From: Zhengitettix transpicula
Lineage: Eukaryota; Arthropoda; Insecta; Orthoptera; Tetrigidae
Reading direction: 5' to 3'
NCBI GenBank assembly: GCA_037074705.1
Contig: JAYJMR010000016.1
Location: forward strand, 1-64,000
Length of the DNA: 64,000 nucleotides
Shown: in pieces, positions 1-12,124 of the stretch
Layout of the letters: each line of letters begins with the position of its first letter
Position numbering within the stretch: position 1 is the first letter of the stretch
Position numbers and translations under genes: made by a program
Notes under the pieces: generated by a model
Told to the model about the DNA's origin: nothing
Databases searched by the model: none
Seen by the model: the letters and a program-made list of their open reading frames with translations, nothing else

Positions 1-86
1 ATCTCTGCGCCATCCACGCCAAGCGCGTCACCATCATGCCGAAGGATATCCAGCTAGCCCGCCGTATCCGCGGAGAGCGCGCTTAA
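1..86 (+). CDS. H3: Histone H3 (3' end only, cut by window start)
   Basis: This is the last 28 codons of a core histone H3, starting inside the Asn codon of the [11 protein letters not shown] segment and running through RRIRGERA to a TAA stop at 84-86. The sequence is identical to the same stretch of the complete H3 at 8777-9187. It shows that the histone array continues to the left of the window. Confidence 0.97.
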   Translation, partial: LCAIHAKRVTIMPKDIQLARRIRGERA

Positions 87-150
87 GCAGTCCCCGTCCC
101 CCAGCCTCCACTCTAATAGGAGAGCTGAAATAAAACCGTTCCCTTCAAAC

Positions 151-166
151 GGCCCTTTTCAGGGCC
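151..166 (+). terminator. Histone 3' stem-loop of H3
   Basis: The 16-base hairpin GGCCCTTTTCAGGGCC has a 6-bp stem and a TTTC loop and lies 64 nt after the stop codon. It is followed 17 nt later by a purine-rich stretch (183-204) that fits a histone downstream element, the site that pairs with U7 snRNA. An AATAAA also occurs upstream of the hairpin at 129-134. The stem-loop binds SLBP and directs 3' cleavage without polyadenylation (family knowledge). Confidence 0.95.
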
Positions 167-2908
167 ACTATTAGCACTTCGCGAAATGGAAGGAAATGTG
201 AAAGTGCAACTACGGATGAGTATCTGTGTTCGGATTTTGTTTCAAATAATTTTCTTCTTTTCGTACGGAGTAAAATGAAAGCCACCCTAATAATATTTTG
301 GCGCACAAACACACACAACCTTGCGCCCTCCTCAAACGGACGTCTCTCAGCATTGTCCTGAGGAAGGAAATCGTATCCCCATCTGGCAAACCGTAAATTT
401 GAAAAAAACCGCAGTTCGAGAAAGTCCATTGAACGGGCGAACGTAATGAAATTTGTCAGCTACAAGACTGGATCGTGTCATACGAAGAAAGCAAAACAAA
501 ACACTGAAGAATGAAGGTAGAATACAAACCCGATAACCCGCACCGTATACACGGGAATCAAGGAAAGAAGTTAATAGAAGAGTAAAACCGGGGTCTATAG
601 TGTTATCGTAAGGAAAAGAAAGAAGAAGAAACAAACCATAAAACCGAAAACAATTTTGGAAGCGTGTCAATAGCAGCAGCGTAGTCGTAATGACAATAAA
701 ATGAAGATGCGCCGATCATGAATGAGTTGTGAGCAGTGAGAGGTGGAGGGGATGTATGGGAACGGGACGACGCAACAGTAGTTGCGAGCAGTGGCAGCGG
801 GCGCACGGAGGTTGAGCCGCTCCAGAAAACCAAACGGAATGACGCATCTGTGCACGAAATATTGCGGTCCCCATAGATGGGGGAAAGGGTTAACTCCTAC
901 TGGACCTGAGCGAAGAAAAGTGAAGTGTTTGTAATGCATGTTTTACCTTGAAATGCAAAATGTTTCTTTCAGTGGGAAAAAGAGAAGTGCTTGTAACATT
1001 TTTCCGTTTTGATGTGAGCAATGAATATGAAATGTATTCTGTGAAATATTTCCTAATATAAATAATTATTTGTTTCCGCCTGCCTTGAATGTACCTATCG
1101 TTTGTTGTTGTTTTTTTTTGAAAAAAAATTTGATCCGAGAAATTTCTGAACATAGAACAATCTCGCAACGGGCAGTTATGAGCCATGTTCCGCAATATTT
1201 GTAATATGCATTTAAGAATTACTTCTAAGAAGGAACAGAAATGACACACAGGGGATTTATTTCTGACAAAATGAAGTCACCACGAACAATAAACACTTAA
1301 TGAGTAATTTTAATACACACACACCATGATCATTGATAATTGTTTGAAGGAGAAATGTCTGAGATTCGTGTTAAGCTCAAAGAAGACTGTTGGCAGTGTG
1401 AGCATTAAGGAAATGGATCGGTATCGTCGGCAGTAAATTTCGCGCGTCTCGCGTGATAACGACGAGGTTCTACCATTTCGAGTCCAACTTCCTTTGCTGC
1501 ATACTGCGCTTAACGCCCAGTGTCTAAATCCCTCGACTAGAGCACGTAAAAACACATTTCTGTCACCGAGTCACGACTGAACGTACCAAATATTTTGTAA
1601 TACTGCAGTTGGAACTGTTCAGCAATAAGAAACTTCCATTATTATTGTAATTATTCCATTACTGAATGGAAGCATTTAAGAAGAATGTTTTTTTCTTGTC
1701 GATCCGATCCGATACGGGATACTTTTCATGGAGTAAAGGAAAAACCACAGTTTCTCGGAAGTAGACCACTGAAGAAGGAAGTAACTTGACTTGGTGTCCT
1801 ACAGCAACCACTCGCCACAATAGTTGATTGAATTATTTCCTTGTGGTCCGTATTAGTCAATTGATTTGTACTGTAATTCTTATAATGTAGAAATGTAAGA
1901 GTAAAACAAATGATGACATGAAATACATCGGTATCTCGTGAAATACGAACATGATATTTACAAGAAGGTTGATCCTCTAATAAGTCGCACCAGATGAAGA
2001 AGAGCTAACAAATGGAAACCTTGCTTATTTAATTACTTTTACATATAAATTGATCTATCGGAATTTTCGAATTGTGGATGTCAGTAATGACAGAAGTTTG
2101 TGAAATCATAATTTTGTGATGTAAACTTTCAGATTATATAATTTGTTATCAACCTCCTGACCGCGTCATCTGATTACTGTGAAAGGAGGATGCTGCACAC
2201 AGAGAAACGAAAGCATAATTTCCTCAACTAATTGTCTCTTGTATACGGACAATTACTCTGGAAAGAACGTCGCCGCACTTACTTGGAGAACAAATCCGAC
2301 TTATGCATTTCCTGCAACGGACGTGCATCCCCCCCTCCCACCCGGATGGCCACAGCGAACGCTAACCGCTGGAAACTCATCGCCGTGTACTCGACGTCTT
2401 ATGTGTTGAACTTCTCGGGCCAAAAGTCGGCTCTACAAGGAAATGCTGTTGCTGCTTCCTGTAAAGGGGTTGGGCTATCGGATTCTTGGTAAGCGGATTA
2501 ACTTTCTTTCCCCCCACGGTTTTTCCTTACGTCTGAGATATTCATTTCCGCGTAATGTCTTCCCTCTGAACTTGTGCAACGTCATTGCAATGAACAAAGT
2601 CGTTTGGATCGAGAAAATGCAACTGTTATGGAAAGGCGAGGCTGAGTGCAAAACTGTTTCACTTTATAAGATTAGTGAAACTGAAAACAAAGACAATAAT
2701 TGTTGAAGACAGGAACCAGTTGCAATGTTACGTCAGCAAGAAAACCGTACGCGATAAATTGTTCATATCTGCAACGCAACAGTAATGTTTTGAAAAGAAA
2801 AGAAAAGAAAAAAAACACATGGTGAATGGCAGTGTAGGAGTTTAAAATTGATCAACCTGAAAAGTTGCCTCGTTTCCATTTCTTTCCCCGTTAACAGAGA
2901 TAATTGCT
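167..2908. other. H3-H1 intergenic spacer, unit 1
   Basis: AT-rich spacer of 2.7 kb with the H3 downstream element at its left end. I recognise no gene, tRNA, 5S rRNA or snRNA. Visible structure: a T9-G-A8 near-palindrome around 1111-1128, a short CA run near 1315, a 7-bp inverted repeat at 2230-2236/2248-2254, a patch of higher GC at about 2260-2480, and a GAAAA-rich tract at about 2793-2816. Short open frames (76-119 codons) occur on both strands without recognisable similarity or histone-like composition. Confidence 0.8.
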
Positions 2909-2924
2909 GGCCCTGATAAGGGCC
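2909..2924 (-). terminator. Histone 3' stem-loop of H1
   Basis: On the minus strand this reads GGCCCTTATCAGGGCC, the usual 6-bp stem with a TATC loop where the other genes have TTTC or TTTG. It lies 99 nt after the H1 stop. A purine-rich downstream element (GGGGAAAGAAATGGAAA on the minus strand, about 2873-2889) follows. Confidence 0.93.
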
Positions 2925-3023
2925 GTTTGTGCACCGTCTCCACGTCGGCCCGCGGAGAACGGGCGCAGTGTGGCACCGGCCACAATTGTTGCGAGCGAGG
3001 TCGGAGGAAAGGATAGGTACCGC

Positions 3024-3650
3024 CTACTTCCTCTTCTTCGGCGACGCCTTTGCCTTCGATGGGGTCGCCTTCTTGGGCCTCGGCGCCTTTGGTTTCTTGG
3101 TGGGTGACTTGGCCGCCTTCTTCGCCTTGGACGGAGCTTTCTTGGGTTTGGGAGCAGCTGCCTTCTTGGCCGCGGCAACTTTCTTGGTCGCCGCCGATCC
3201 GACAGATTTTCTACCGGCGGCCGCCTTGACGCCTGCTACCTTCTTCGTCGTCTTCTTATCCTTGGCCTTGGAGGTGACATGCGGTCTCTTCACCGTAGTT
3301 TTCTCCACCGCTCCTGCGGTGCCCGCCAATTTGAAGGACCCAGAAGCTCCTTTGCCCTTGGTCTGTACCAGCTCGCCCGCCAGCACGGCCGACTTGAGGT
3401 AGCGCTTGATGAAAGGAGCAGACTTCTCCGCCTCCACCTTGTAGTTGGCAACGATGTACTTCTTGATGGCCTGCAGCGACGAACCTCCCCTTTCCTTGAG
3501 GCTCTTGATGGCGTTTGCCACCATCTCGGACGTCTTGGGGTGGGCCGGCTTGGTCCGGGGCTTCTTGGAAGCCGCCAACTTGGCCTTCTTCGTCCCACCG
3601 ACCAAGGCCGGGGGTGCGCTTGCCTCGGATGTCGCCGATGTGTCCGCCAT
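3024..3650 (-). CDS. H1: Linker histone H1
   Basis: This encodes a 208-residue linker histone that binds DNA at the nucleosome entry/exit site and compacts chromatin in the nucleus. Residues 1-36 are an Ala/Ser/Lys-rich tail. About 37-110 form the winged-helix globular domain, with [29 protein letters not shown] and the [13 protein letters not shown] signature. Residues 111-208 are a Lys/Ala/Pro-rich tail with SPTKK and a terminal SPKKRK, the kind of motif phosphorylated by cyclin-dependent kinases. I chose the ATG of [10 protein letters not shown] because insect H1 proteins commonly begin this way. The frame stays open about 46 codons further upstream, including an ATG ten codons earlier, so an extended N terminus is possible. 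It is intronless, and I see no convincing TATA box upstream. Confidence 0.96.
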   Translation of the reverse strand: MADTSATSEASAPPALVGGTKKAKLAASKKPRTKPAHPKTSEMVANAIKSLKERGGSSLQAIKKYIVANYKVEAEKSAPFIKRYLKSAVLAGELVQTKGKGASGSFKLAGTAGAVEKTTVKRPHVTSKAKDKKTTKKVAGVKAAAGRKSVGSAATKKVAAAKKAAAPKPKKAPSKAKKAAKSPTKKPKAPRPKKATPSKAKASPKKRK

Positions 3651-6407
3651 AACCTTGCGTACGTGATAGAGCTTCAGCATGGTCCACGGAGGCCTCTTCT
3701 CGTAGTCGTCTGGCGCACCGTTCTGACGAGTGAGCTGCCAGTTCTGCACTTGGCCGTAGTAGCGCTGCTGCCAGGCACTCGCATGTTAACACGCCGATTT
3801 TCGTCGTCCACCGAGATATGTAACACTCCGTTTCGTGTACCACAGGTCTCTTCGGCACTTGCAAGGATCAGTCTTGTTGGCGGAAGGACTTAAACGACTT
3901 CGCCACACTTGTCTGTCCACCTCCACGCGTCCGCAAAATAGCGTGCTTTTTGTGAACAGGGTGTCTCTTCGCGAAATAGACTATCAACAGCGACATACAG
4001 TCCGCTATTCCCCTATCATTGTTGACAATCGTGTAGCCTCATCCTTTGGCTACTCACCGCCACCATAAGCGATGCCCTAAGATTATCGGTGCGTTTGGTG
4101 GGTGGCGTAAAGCTATGGCGTGTCACAATCGTCTGCCGATATTCGTCGTGGTACTCGTCCCGTGTTTATGGAAACAATCCTGAAAATAAGTGTTTTCTTG
4201 CCCAGATTCTGTTGCCTCAGTTGAAAGTTACACGTTACCGTCACAAAAAGTCACCACACGTTCACACAACAAGGTTTCGTTCACATGAAATGCTCAAGAT
4301 GTCGTCCACTTGATGCGTGCAGCTCATTTCAGATAGTCCTCTTTCCTCGCAGCCAGAAGGCACCAGAATGAAATAAATATTGCCTACTACTGCCTACTAC
4401 ATACGCCCACACTTTAAAATAATTGCGCAATGACATGAATGAGTATGCCGACGAATGACGAGGAAAACAGGAAGAATAGAACGTTTCCTCGACTTCATCG
4501 GACCCACGCGATTCTCCTGGCGGAACGTGAATTGAGATACATATGACGAATTCGTCGACCCTGTCGGAGGAAAATCAGAAAATACAAACTCAAGACGAAA
4601 ATGTTAAGTCACGGAAGGTCCCACGCCGAAAGAAATATGAAAGTAATCGTTAAAATACGAATGGAAGAAGTATTCACGTGACTCATGCCTTACAGTTCAG
4701 AAAGGAAAAAAAAATCACCGGGAAATAAGAAATGCGACCATGGGAAGTATTTTGGAGTTTCGGATAATGTCGAGTCAGGGAAAGAAAAGCAAACCATTAC
4801 CGTCTCAAAAACGGGCAGAAAACAGAAAAACAAAAACACTACATGCAGCGCACTGATCAGTATGACCCAATTTACACGAGTAATATTACGTTAACAAGTT
4901 GACAGCACAAAAATGCGAAGGAAAGCAGGAAAAACAACAATAATTCAATCGGAAATAGTACAAACAAAATCCCGAACGAAATTGGAATAATAATTCATAA
5001 GCATATTTGTAATACACGTATTAATCAATAATGTGACCGTGATGTATACGCCGATATAAATAATTGTGGGTAGACGTAATGGAAACGTGTGGACGGCTAT
5101 GTAGTATGTAGTATTTCTATGTTTTCACGTGCCCTCCGAGCGGCGTTCGACTCACCAGGGCTGGGCGTACTCTGGGTCGCCTGACGTGCTCAAATCTTTC
5201 AACATAGTCTTCAAATCACCACAGAAGCCTACGTAGTGCGGCCCCAATAGCTTCAAGATCAGAAATCATTCCACTTATAATAATAATGCTAATGAAATCG
5301 GTAGTAACGCGATACGGAAGGAAGAACAAATCGTTCTGGGCGATGTTGTTTATTCTTAAGGAAAAATCATTGTCAACTATGGTCATACGTTGAAGCACCA
5401 GCAGTAACGCCTTCACATTGCTTCAAACCTAACAGCACGAAATTCGTCAAGGGACGAATAGGTTACAAATGAATTCAACACTTACTTCTCTGTTAAACTT
5501 CAGCGACACAAACGAATATTCTTTATATAGCGACGCAACGAGGTAACGTGCACACGTCTCACACTTTGGCGAAGATGTGGAAAAGTGCACTATTTAGGCT
5601 GATATGCCAAAGGTTATTTTTTGGATTTCTTATTTTTTTTTAAAAAAAATATATATATATAAAAATAAAGAAATAATTAAACAATTGCGTTTATAAGTGA
5701 AGGTAAGTGGCGAGCTGCACAATCAGGTATGTATGTTAATAATCAACACCCGACAAACATTATCGAATCAGAATTCTTCATTACCAAACATACCTATTGG
5801 ACAAATTGCTCAGAAAGAAACATGAAGCGAAAGTAAATTTAAGAATTTCAATATTTTCTCTAAACAAATGACATGAGTGAACTTTCATTTTAATAAGGTC
5901 AATCACCCCGTTAAAATTTTATATCATTCCTATAAGCTCCCGTGCCCAGATGCAGTTTTATATAAAGTTTCGATAGAAGATGAAATGTAATTTACCGTTA
6001 TTCAATGGACTATATTATTCTCGAAGTAGAAATTACAGGAATTGTTACGTGTCGAATGACCCAAATGATAGTACAAGAAGCAAACATGCAAGTTAAAACG
6101 ACTCACATTATGAAAATAACTTCACAAATGTGTTTTACCCTCGTCATTCTCAGGTGTTTTCCTTCGATAATAAAAAATTAAACTCTAACGGGTGGGGAAA
6201 TTCGTACAATAGATGCCACATCGAAACAAGGAAATGTTTCAATCGCACTCGACCAACGTCATGCAATTAAATAACGATATACTAATAAATGTAAACAAGC
6301 TGCCCCCCACCCGCATGGGTCCAGTGACCGTATTCTGAGAAGTAAATAGCGAAGTTGTTGTCTCTGACGGTTTCTCTCCTTTCCATATGGTTTTTAAATA
6401 AAATGAT
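3651..6407. other. H1-H2B spacer with H1 upstream region, unit 1
   Basis: The first 400-500 bp next to H1 are GC-richer and must contain the H1 promoter; no canonical TATA box is seen, only weak AT patches such as a CATATC-like site (minus strand) near 3815. A small hairpin lies at 4033-4053. Unit 1 has a tandem copy of TGCCTACTAC at 4381-4400 that other units lack, and misses 36 bp near 5201 that they have. A GC-richer patch covers about 5125-5200, and a T-run, A-run and TA-repeat tract covers about 5628-5670. The H2B downstream element lies near 6368-6390. I find no gene. Confidence 0.75.
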
Positions 6408-6423
6408 GGCCCTGAAAAGGGCC
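6408..6423 (-). terminator. Histone 3' stem-loop of H2B
   Basis: The minus strand reads GGCCCTTTTCAGGGCC with the canonical TTTC loop, 41 nt after the H2B stop. A purine-rich element (GGAAAGGAGAGAAA on the minus strand) follows and fits U7 pairing. Confidence 0.95.
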
Positions 6424-6464
6424 GTTTTATAATCTTCTTCAACTTTTTCCCGCTGACTTGCTTC

Positions 6465-6836
6465 TTATTTGGAGCTGGTGTACTTGGTGACGGCTTTGGT
6501 CCCTTCGCTGACGGCGTGCTTGGCAAGCTCACCGGGTAGCAGCAACCTTACGGCAGTCTGTATCTCCCGACTGGTGATAGTCGAGCGCTTGTTGTAGTGA
6601 GCCAGTCGAGACGCTTCGGCAGCAATCCTCTCGAAGATGTCGTTAACGAAGCTGTTCATGATGCTCATGGCTTTGCTGGAAATACCAGTGTCCGGGTGCA
6701 CTTGTTTCAATACTTTATAAATGTAAATAGCGTAGCTTTCCTTCCTCTTGCGCTTCTTCTTCTTATCTCCCTTGGAGATATTCTTCTGGGCTTTGCCAGC
6801 CTTCTTGGCAGCTTTCCCGCTAGTCTTGGGCGGCAT
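6465..6836 (-). CDS. H2B: Core histone H2B
   Basis: This encodes a 123-residue H2B, the partner of H2A in the nucleosome core dimer. The N-terminal tail (1-30) is Lys-rich ([16 protein letters not shown], then [10 protein letters not shown]). The histone fold follows with [40 protein letters not shown] and [20 protein letters not shown]. The C-terminal helix ends AVTKYTSSK and carries the lysine that is ubiquitinated in animal H2B. Length and sequence match insect replication-dependent H2B. It is transcribed divergently from H2A across 269 bp. Confidence 0.98.
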   Translation of the reverse strand: MPPKTSGKAAKKAGKAQKNISKGDKKKKRKRKESYAIYIYKVLKQVHPDTGISSKAMSIMNSFVNDIFERIAAEASRLAHYNKRSTITSREIQTAVRLLLPGELAKHAVSEGTKAVTKYTSSK

Positions 6837-7480
<644 letters not shown>

Positions 7481-7524
7481 GGTGCAACACACGCCGCTCC
7501 TTGAGTCACACTCAAGAAAAAAAC

Positions 7525-7540
7525 GGCCCTTTTGAGGGCC
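7525..7540 (+). terminator. Histone 3' stem-loop of H2A
   Basis: GGCCCTTTTGAGGGCC has the common 6-bp stem but a TTTG loop instead of TTTC. It lies 44 nt after the stop, preceded by an A-rich run. A purine-rich stretch (about 7572-7591) follows as the likely downstream element. Confidence 0.93.
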
Positions 7541-8143
7541 ACAAATTTTACTCCAAGCACGAAACGGGGGCTGGAAAAAAATGAGGGAAACTAATCCGCA
7601 GAGACACGTACTCCTTCCCTCCAAAAGTAAAAATCCAATGACAATATCTTAAGAAGAATATCGCTAACGTGTATGAGACAGTCATCGTCTTTACCCCCAA
7701 GAAACGACATGTATAACGACAGCCCCCCCCCCCCCCTTCGCAGTAGGTGCGAGAGAACAAATTTGCCGTAATTGTTTAACTTATGAAAGTAGAACACCGC
7801 TGTGCTTGCCCACCATCACGTGTCAATGTACTCACGCAATGCAGAATAACCGCGATAGTCATATCATGTCGAGGTACATAGAAAACAATAGTTTCTGACA
7901 TTGCACTACATACTTTAATTGTATATTTGTCAGTTGTTGGGGCCGCCGTGCGATTCATTGAAGGTAGGGAATTTTGCAAGCAGACACAAGGAATTAAGGA
8001 ATATGTTACTTGTACACCGCGCAGGAAAAGCTTTTTCAGTATTTAGCCATTGCATGGTTCGTAACGTGTGTGAGGAATGCAACGAGAACGGCGTTCTCAC
8101 AAAGTGGCTCTGTCTTTCCTCTCGTTCGTGATTTCTTTGTGGT
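7541..8143. other. H2A-H4 convergent spacer, unit 1
   Basis: Spacer between two converging genes. It contains the downstream elements of both, and a run of 14 C at 7723-7736. Short open frames on both strands show no recognisable similarity. No gene is called. Confidence 0.8.
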
Positions 8144-8159
8144 GGCCCTGAAAAGGGCC
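8144..8159 (-). terminator. Histone 3' stem-loop of H4
   Basis: Minus-strand GGCCCTTTTCAGGGCC with a TTTC loop, 91 nt after the H4 stop. A purine-rich element (ACGAGAGGAAAGACAGAG on the minus strand) follows. Confidence 0.95.
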
Positions 8160-8250
8160 GATTTTCTAAAACCGCCGTCGTGTTAGGTCGTTTTCATGCA
8201 CAGTCTAAGAAAGTGTGCACTCCGACGAGATGTTCCACAAAGGAAACATC

Positions 8251-9187
<937 letters not shown>

Positions 9188-9251
9188 GCAGTCCCCGTCC
9201 CCCAGCCTCCACTCTAATAGGAGAGCTGAAATAAAACCGTTCCCTTCAAAC

Positions 9252-9267
9252 GGCCCTTTTCAGGGCC
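9252..9267 (+). terminator. Histone 3' stem-loop of H3, unit 1
   Basis: Hairpin with TTTC loop, 64 nt after the stop, with the same flanks as the copy at 151-166. Confidence 0.95.
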
Positions 9268-12009
9268 ACTATTAGCACTTCGCGAAATGGAAGGAAATGT
9301 GAAAGTGCAACTACGGATGAGTATCTGTGTTCGGATTTTGTTTCAAATAATTTTCTTCTTTTCGTACGGAGTAAAATGAAAGCCACCCTAATAATATTTT
9401 GGCGCACAAACACACACAACCTTGCGCCCTCCTCAAACGGACGTCTCTCAGCATTGTCCTGAGGAAGGAAATCGTATCCCCATCTGGCAAACCGTAAATT
9501 TGAAAAAAACCGCAGTTCGAGAAAGTCCATTGAACGGGCGAACGTAATGAAATTTGTCAGCTACAAGACTGGATCGTGTCATACGAAGAAAGCAAAACAA
9601 AACACTGAAGAATGAAGGTAGAATACAAACCCGATAACCCGCACCGTATACACGGGAATCAAGGAAAGAAGTTAATAGAAGAGTAAAACCGGGGTCTATA
9701 GTGTTATCGTAAGGAAAAGAAAGAAGAAGAAACAAACCATAAAACCGAAAACAATTTTGGAAGCGTGTCAATAGCAGCAGCGTAGTCGTAATGACAATAA
9801 AATGAAGATGCGCCGATCATGAATGAGTTGTGAGCAGTGAGAGGTGGAGGGGATGTATGGGAACGGGACGACGCAACAGTAGTTGCGAGCAGTGGCAGCG
9901 GGCGCACGGAGGTTGAGCCGCTCCAGAAAACCAAACGGAATGACGCATCTGTGCACGAAATATTGCGGTCCCCATAGATGGGGGAAAGGGTTAACTCCTA
10001 CTGGACCTGAGCGAAGAAAAGTGAAGTGTTTGTAATGCATGTTTTACCTTGAAATGCAAAATGTTTCTTTCAGTGGGAAAAAGAGAAGTGCTTGTAACAT
10101 TTTTCCGTTTTGATGTGAGCAATGAATATGAAATGTATTCTGTGAAATATTTCCTAATATAAATAATTATTTGTTTCCGCCTGCCTTGAATGTACCTATC
10201 GTTTGTTGTTGTTTTTTTTTGAAAAAAAATTTGATCCGAGAAATTTCTGAACATAGAACAATCTCGCAACGGGCAGTTATGAGCCATGTTCCGCAATATT
10301 TGTAATATGCATTTAAGAATTACTTCTAAGAAGGAACAGAAATGACACACAGGGGATTTATTTCTGACAAAATGAAGTCACCACGAACAATAAACACTTA
10401 ATGAGTAATTTTAATACACACACACCATGATCATTGATAATTGTTTGAAGGAGAAATGTCTGAGATTCGTGTTAAGCTCAAAGAAGACTGTTGGCAGTGT
10501 GAGCATTAAGGAAATGGATCGGTATCGTCGGCAGTAAATTTCGCGCGTCTCGCGTGATAACGACGAGGTTCTACCATTTCGAGTCCAACTTCCTTTGCTG
10601 CATACTGCGCTTAACGCCCAGTGTCTAAATCCCTCGACTAGAGCACGTAAAAACACATTTCTGTCACCGAGTCACGACTGAACGTACCAAATATTTTGTA
10701 ATACTGCAGTTGGAACTGTTCAGCAATAAGAAACTTCCATTATTATTGTAATTATTCCATTACTGAATGGAAGCATTTAAGAAGAATGTTTTTTTCTTGT
10801 CGATCCGATCCGATACGGGATACTTTTCATGGAGTAAAGGAAAAACCACAGTTTCTCGGAAGTAGACCACTGAAGAAGGAAGTAACTTGACTTGGTGTCC
10901 TACAGCAACCACTCGCCACAATAGTTGATTGAATTATTTCCTTGTGGTCCGTATTAGTCAATTGATTTGTACTGTAATTCTTATAATGTAGAAATGTAAG
11001 AGTAAAACAAATGATGACATGAAATACATCGGTATCTCGTGAAATACGAACATGATATTTACAAGAAGGTTGATCCTCTAATAAGTCGCACCAGATGAAG
11101 AAGAGCTAACAAATGGAAACCTTGCTTATTTAATTACTTTTACATATAAATTGATCTATCGGAATTTTCGAATTGTGGATGTCAGTAATGACAGAAGTTT
11201 GTGAAATCATAATTTTGTGATGTAAACTTTCAGATTATATAATTTGTTATCAACCTCCTGACCGCGTCATCTGATTACTGTGAAAGGAGGATGCTGCACA
11301 CAGAGAAACGAAAGCATAATTTCCTCAACTAATTGTCTCTTGTATACGGACAATTACTCTGGAAAGAACGTCGCCGCACTTACTTGGAGAACAAATCCGA
11401 CTTATGCATTTCCTGCAACGGACGTGCATCCCCCCCTCCCACCCGGATGGCCACAGCGAACGCTAACCGCTGGAAACTCATCGCCGTGTACTCGACGTCT
11501 TATGTGTTGAACTTCTCGGGCCAAAAGTCGGCTCTACAAGGAAATGCTGTTGCTGCTTCCTGTAAAGGGGTTGGGCTATCGGATTCTTGGTAAGCGGATT
11601 AACTTTCTTTCCCCCCACGGTTTTTCCTTACGTCTGAGATATTCATTTCCGCGTAATGTCTTCCCTCTGAACTTGTGCAACGTCATTGCAATGAACAAAG
11701 TCGTTTGGATCGAGAAAATGCAACTGTTATGGAAAGGCGAGGCTGAGTGCAAAACTGTTTCACTTTATAAGATTAGTGAAACTGAAAACAAAGACAATAA
11801 TTGTTGAAGACAGGAACCAGTTGCAATGTTACGTCAGCAAGAAAACCGTACGCGATAAATTGTTCATATCTGCAACGCAACAGTAATGTTTTGAAAAGAA
11901 AAGAAAAGAAAAAAAACACATGGTGAATGGCAGTGTAGGAGTTTAAAATTGATCAACCTGAAAAGTTGCCTCGTTTCCATTTCTTTCCCCGTTAACAGAG
12001 ATAATTGCT
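9268..12009. other. H3-H1 intergenic spacer, unit 2
   Basis: Near-identical to the unit 1 spacer at 167-2908 over its full 2742 bp; no gene recognised. Confidence 0.8.
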
Positions 12010-12025
12010 GGCCCTGATAAGGGCC
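12010..12025 (-). terminator. Histone 3' stem-loop of H1, unit 2
   Basis: 6-bp stem with the H1-specific TATC loop on the minus strand. Confidence 0.93.
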
Positions 12026-12124
12026 GTTTGTGCACCGTCTCCACGTCGGCCCGCGGAGAACGGGCGCAGTGTGGCACCGGCCACAATTGTTGCGAGCGAG
12101 GTCGGAGGAAAGGATAGGTACCGC

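Noticed and set aside
1111..1128. T9-G-A8 near-palindrome as a transcription terminator
   Set aside because: It is over 900 bp beyond the H3 stem-loop and nothing ties it to a transcript; it is most simply a simple-sequence tract.
890..1249. Short open frames (60-119 codons) in the AT-rich spacers on both strands
   Set aside because: No recognisable domains, codon bias or promoter signals; their repetition reflects only the tandem array.
3279..3893. 204-codon plus-strand open frame overlapping H1, repeated in most units
   Set aside because: It is antisense to the GC-rich H1 coding sequence; low-stop antisense frames are expected there and the product resembles no known family.
167..6407. 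Possible 5S rRNA, tRNA or snRNA genes in the spacers, as in some arthropod histone repeats
   Set aside because: I looked for 5S, tRNA B-box and U1/U2/U7 signatures; only isolated TTCGA-like matches (for example near 1477 and 5148) without a foldable gene around them.
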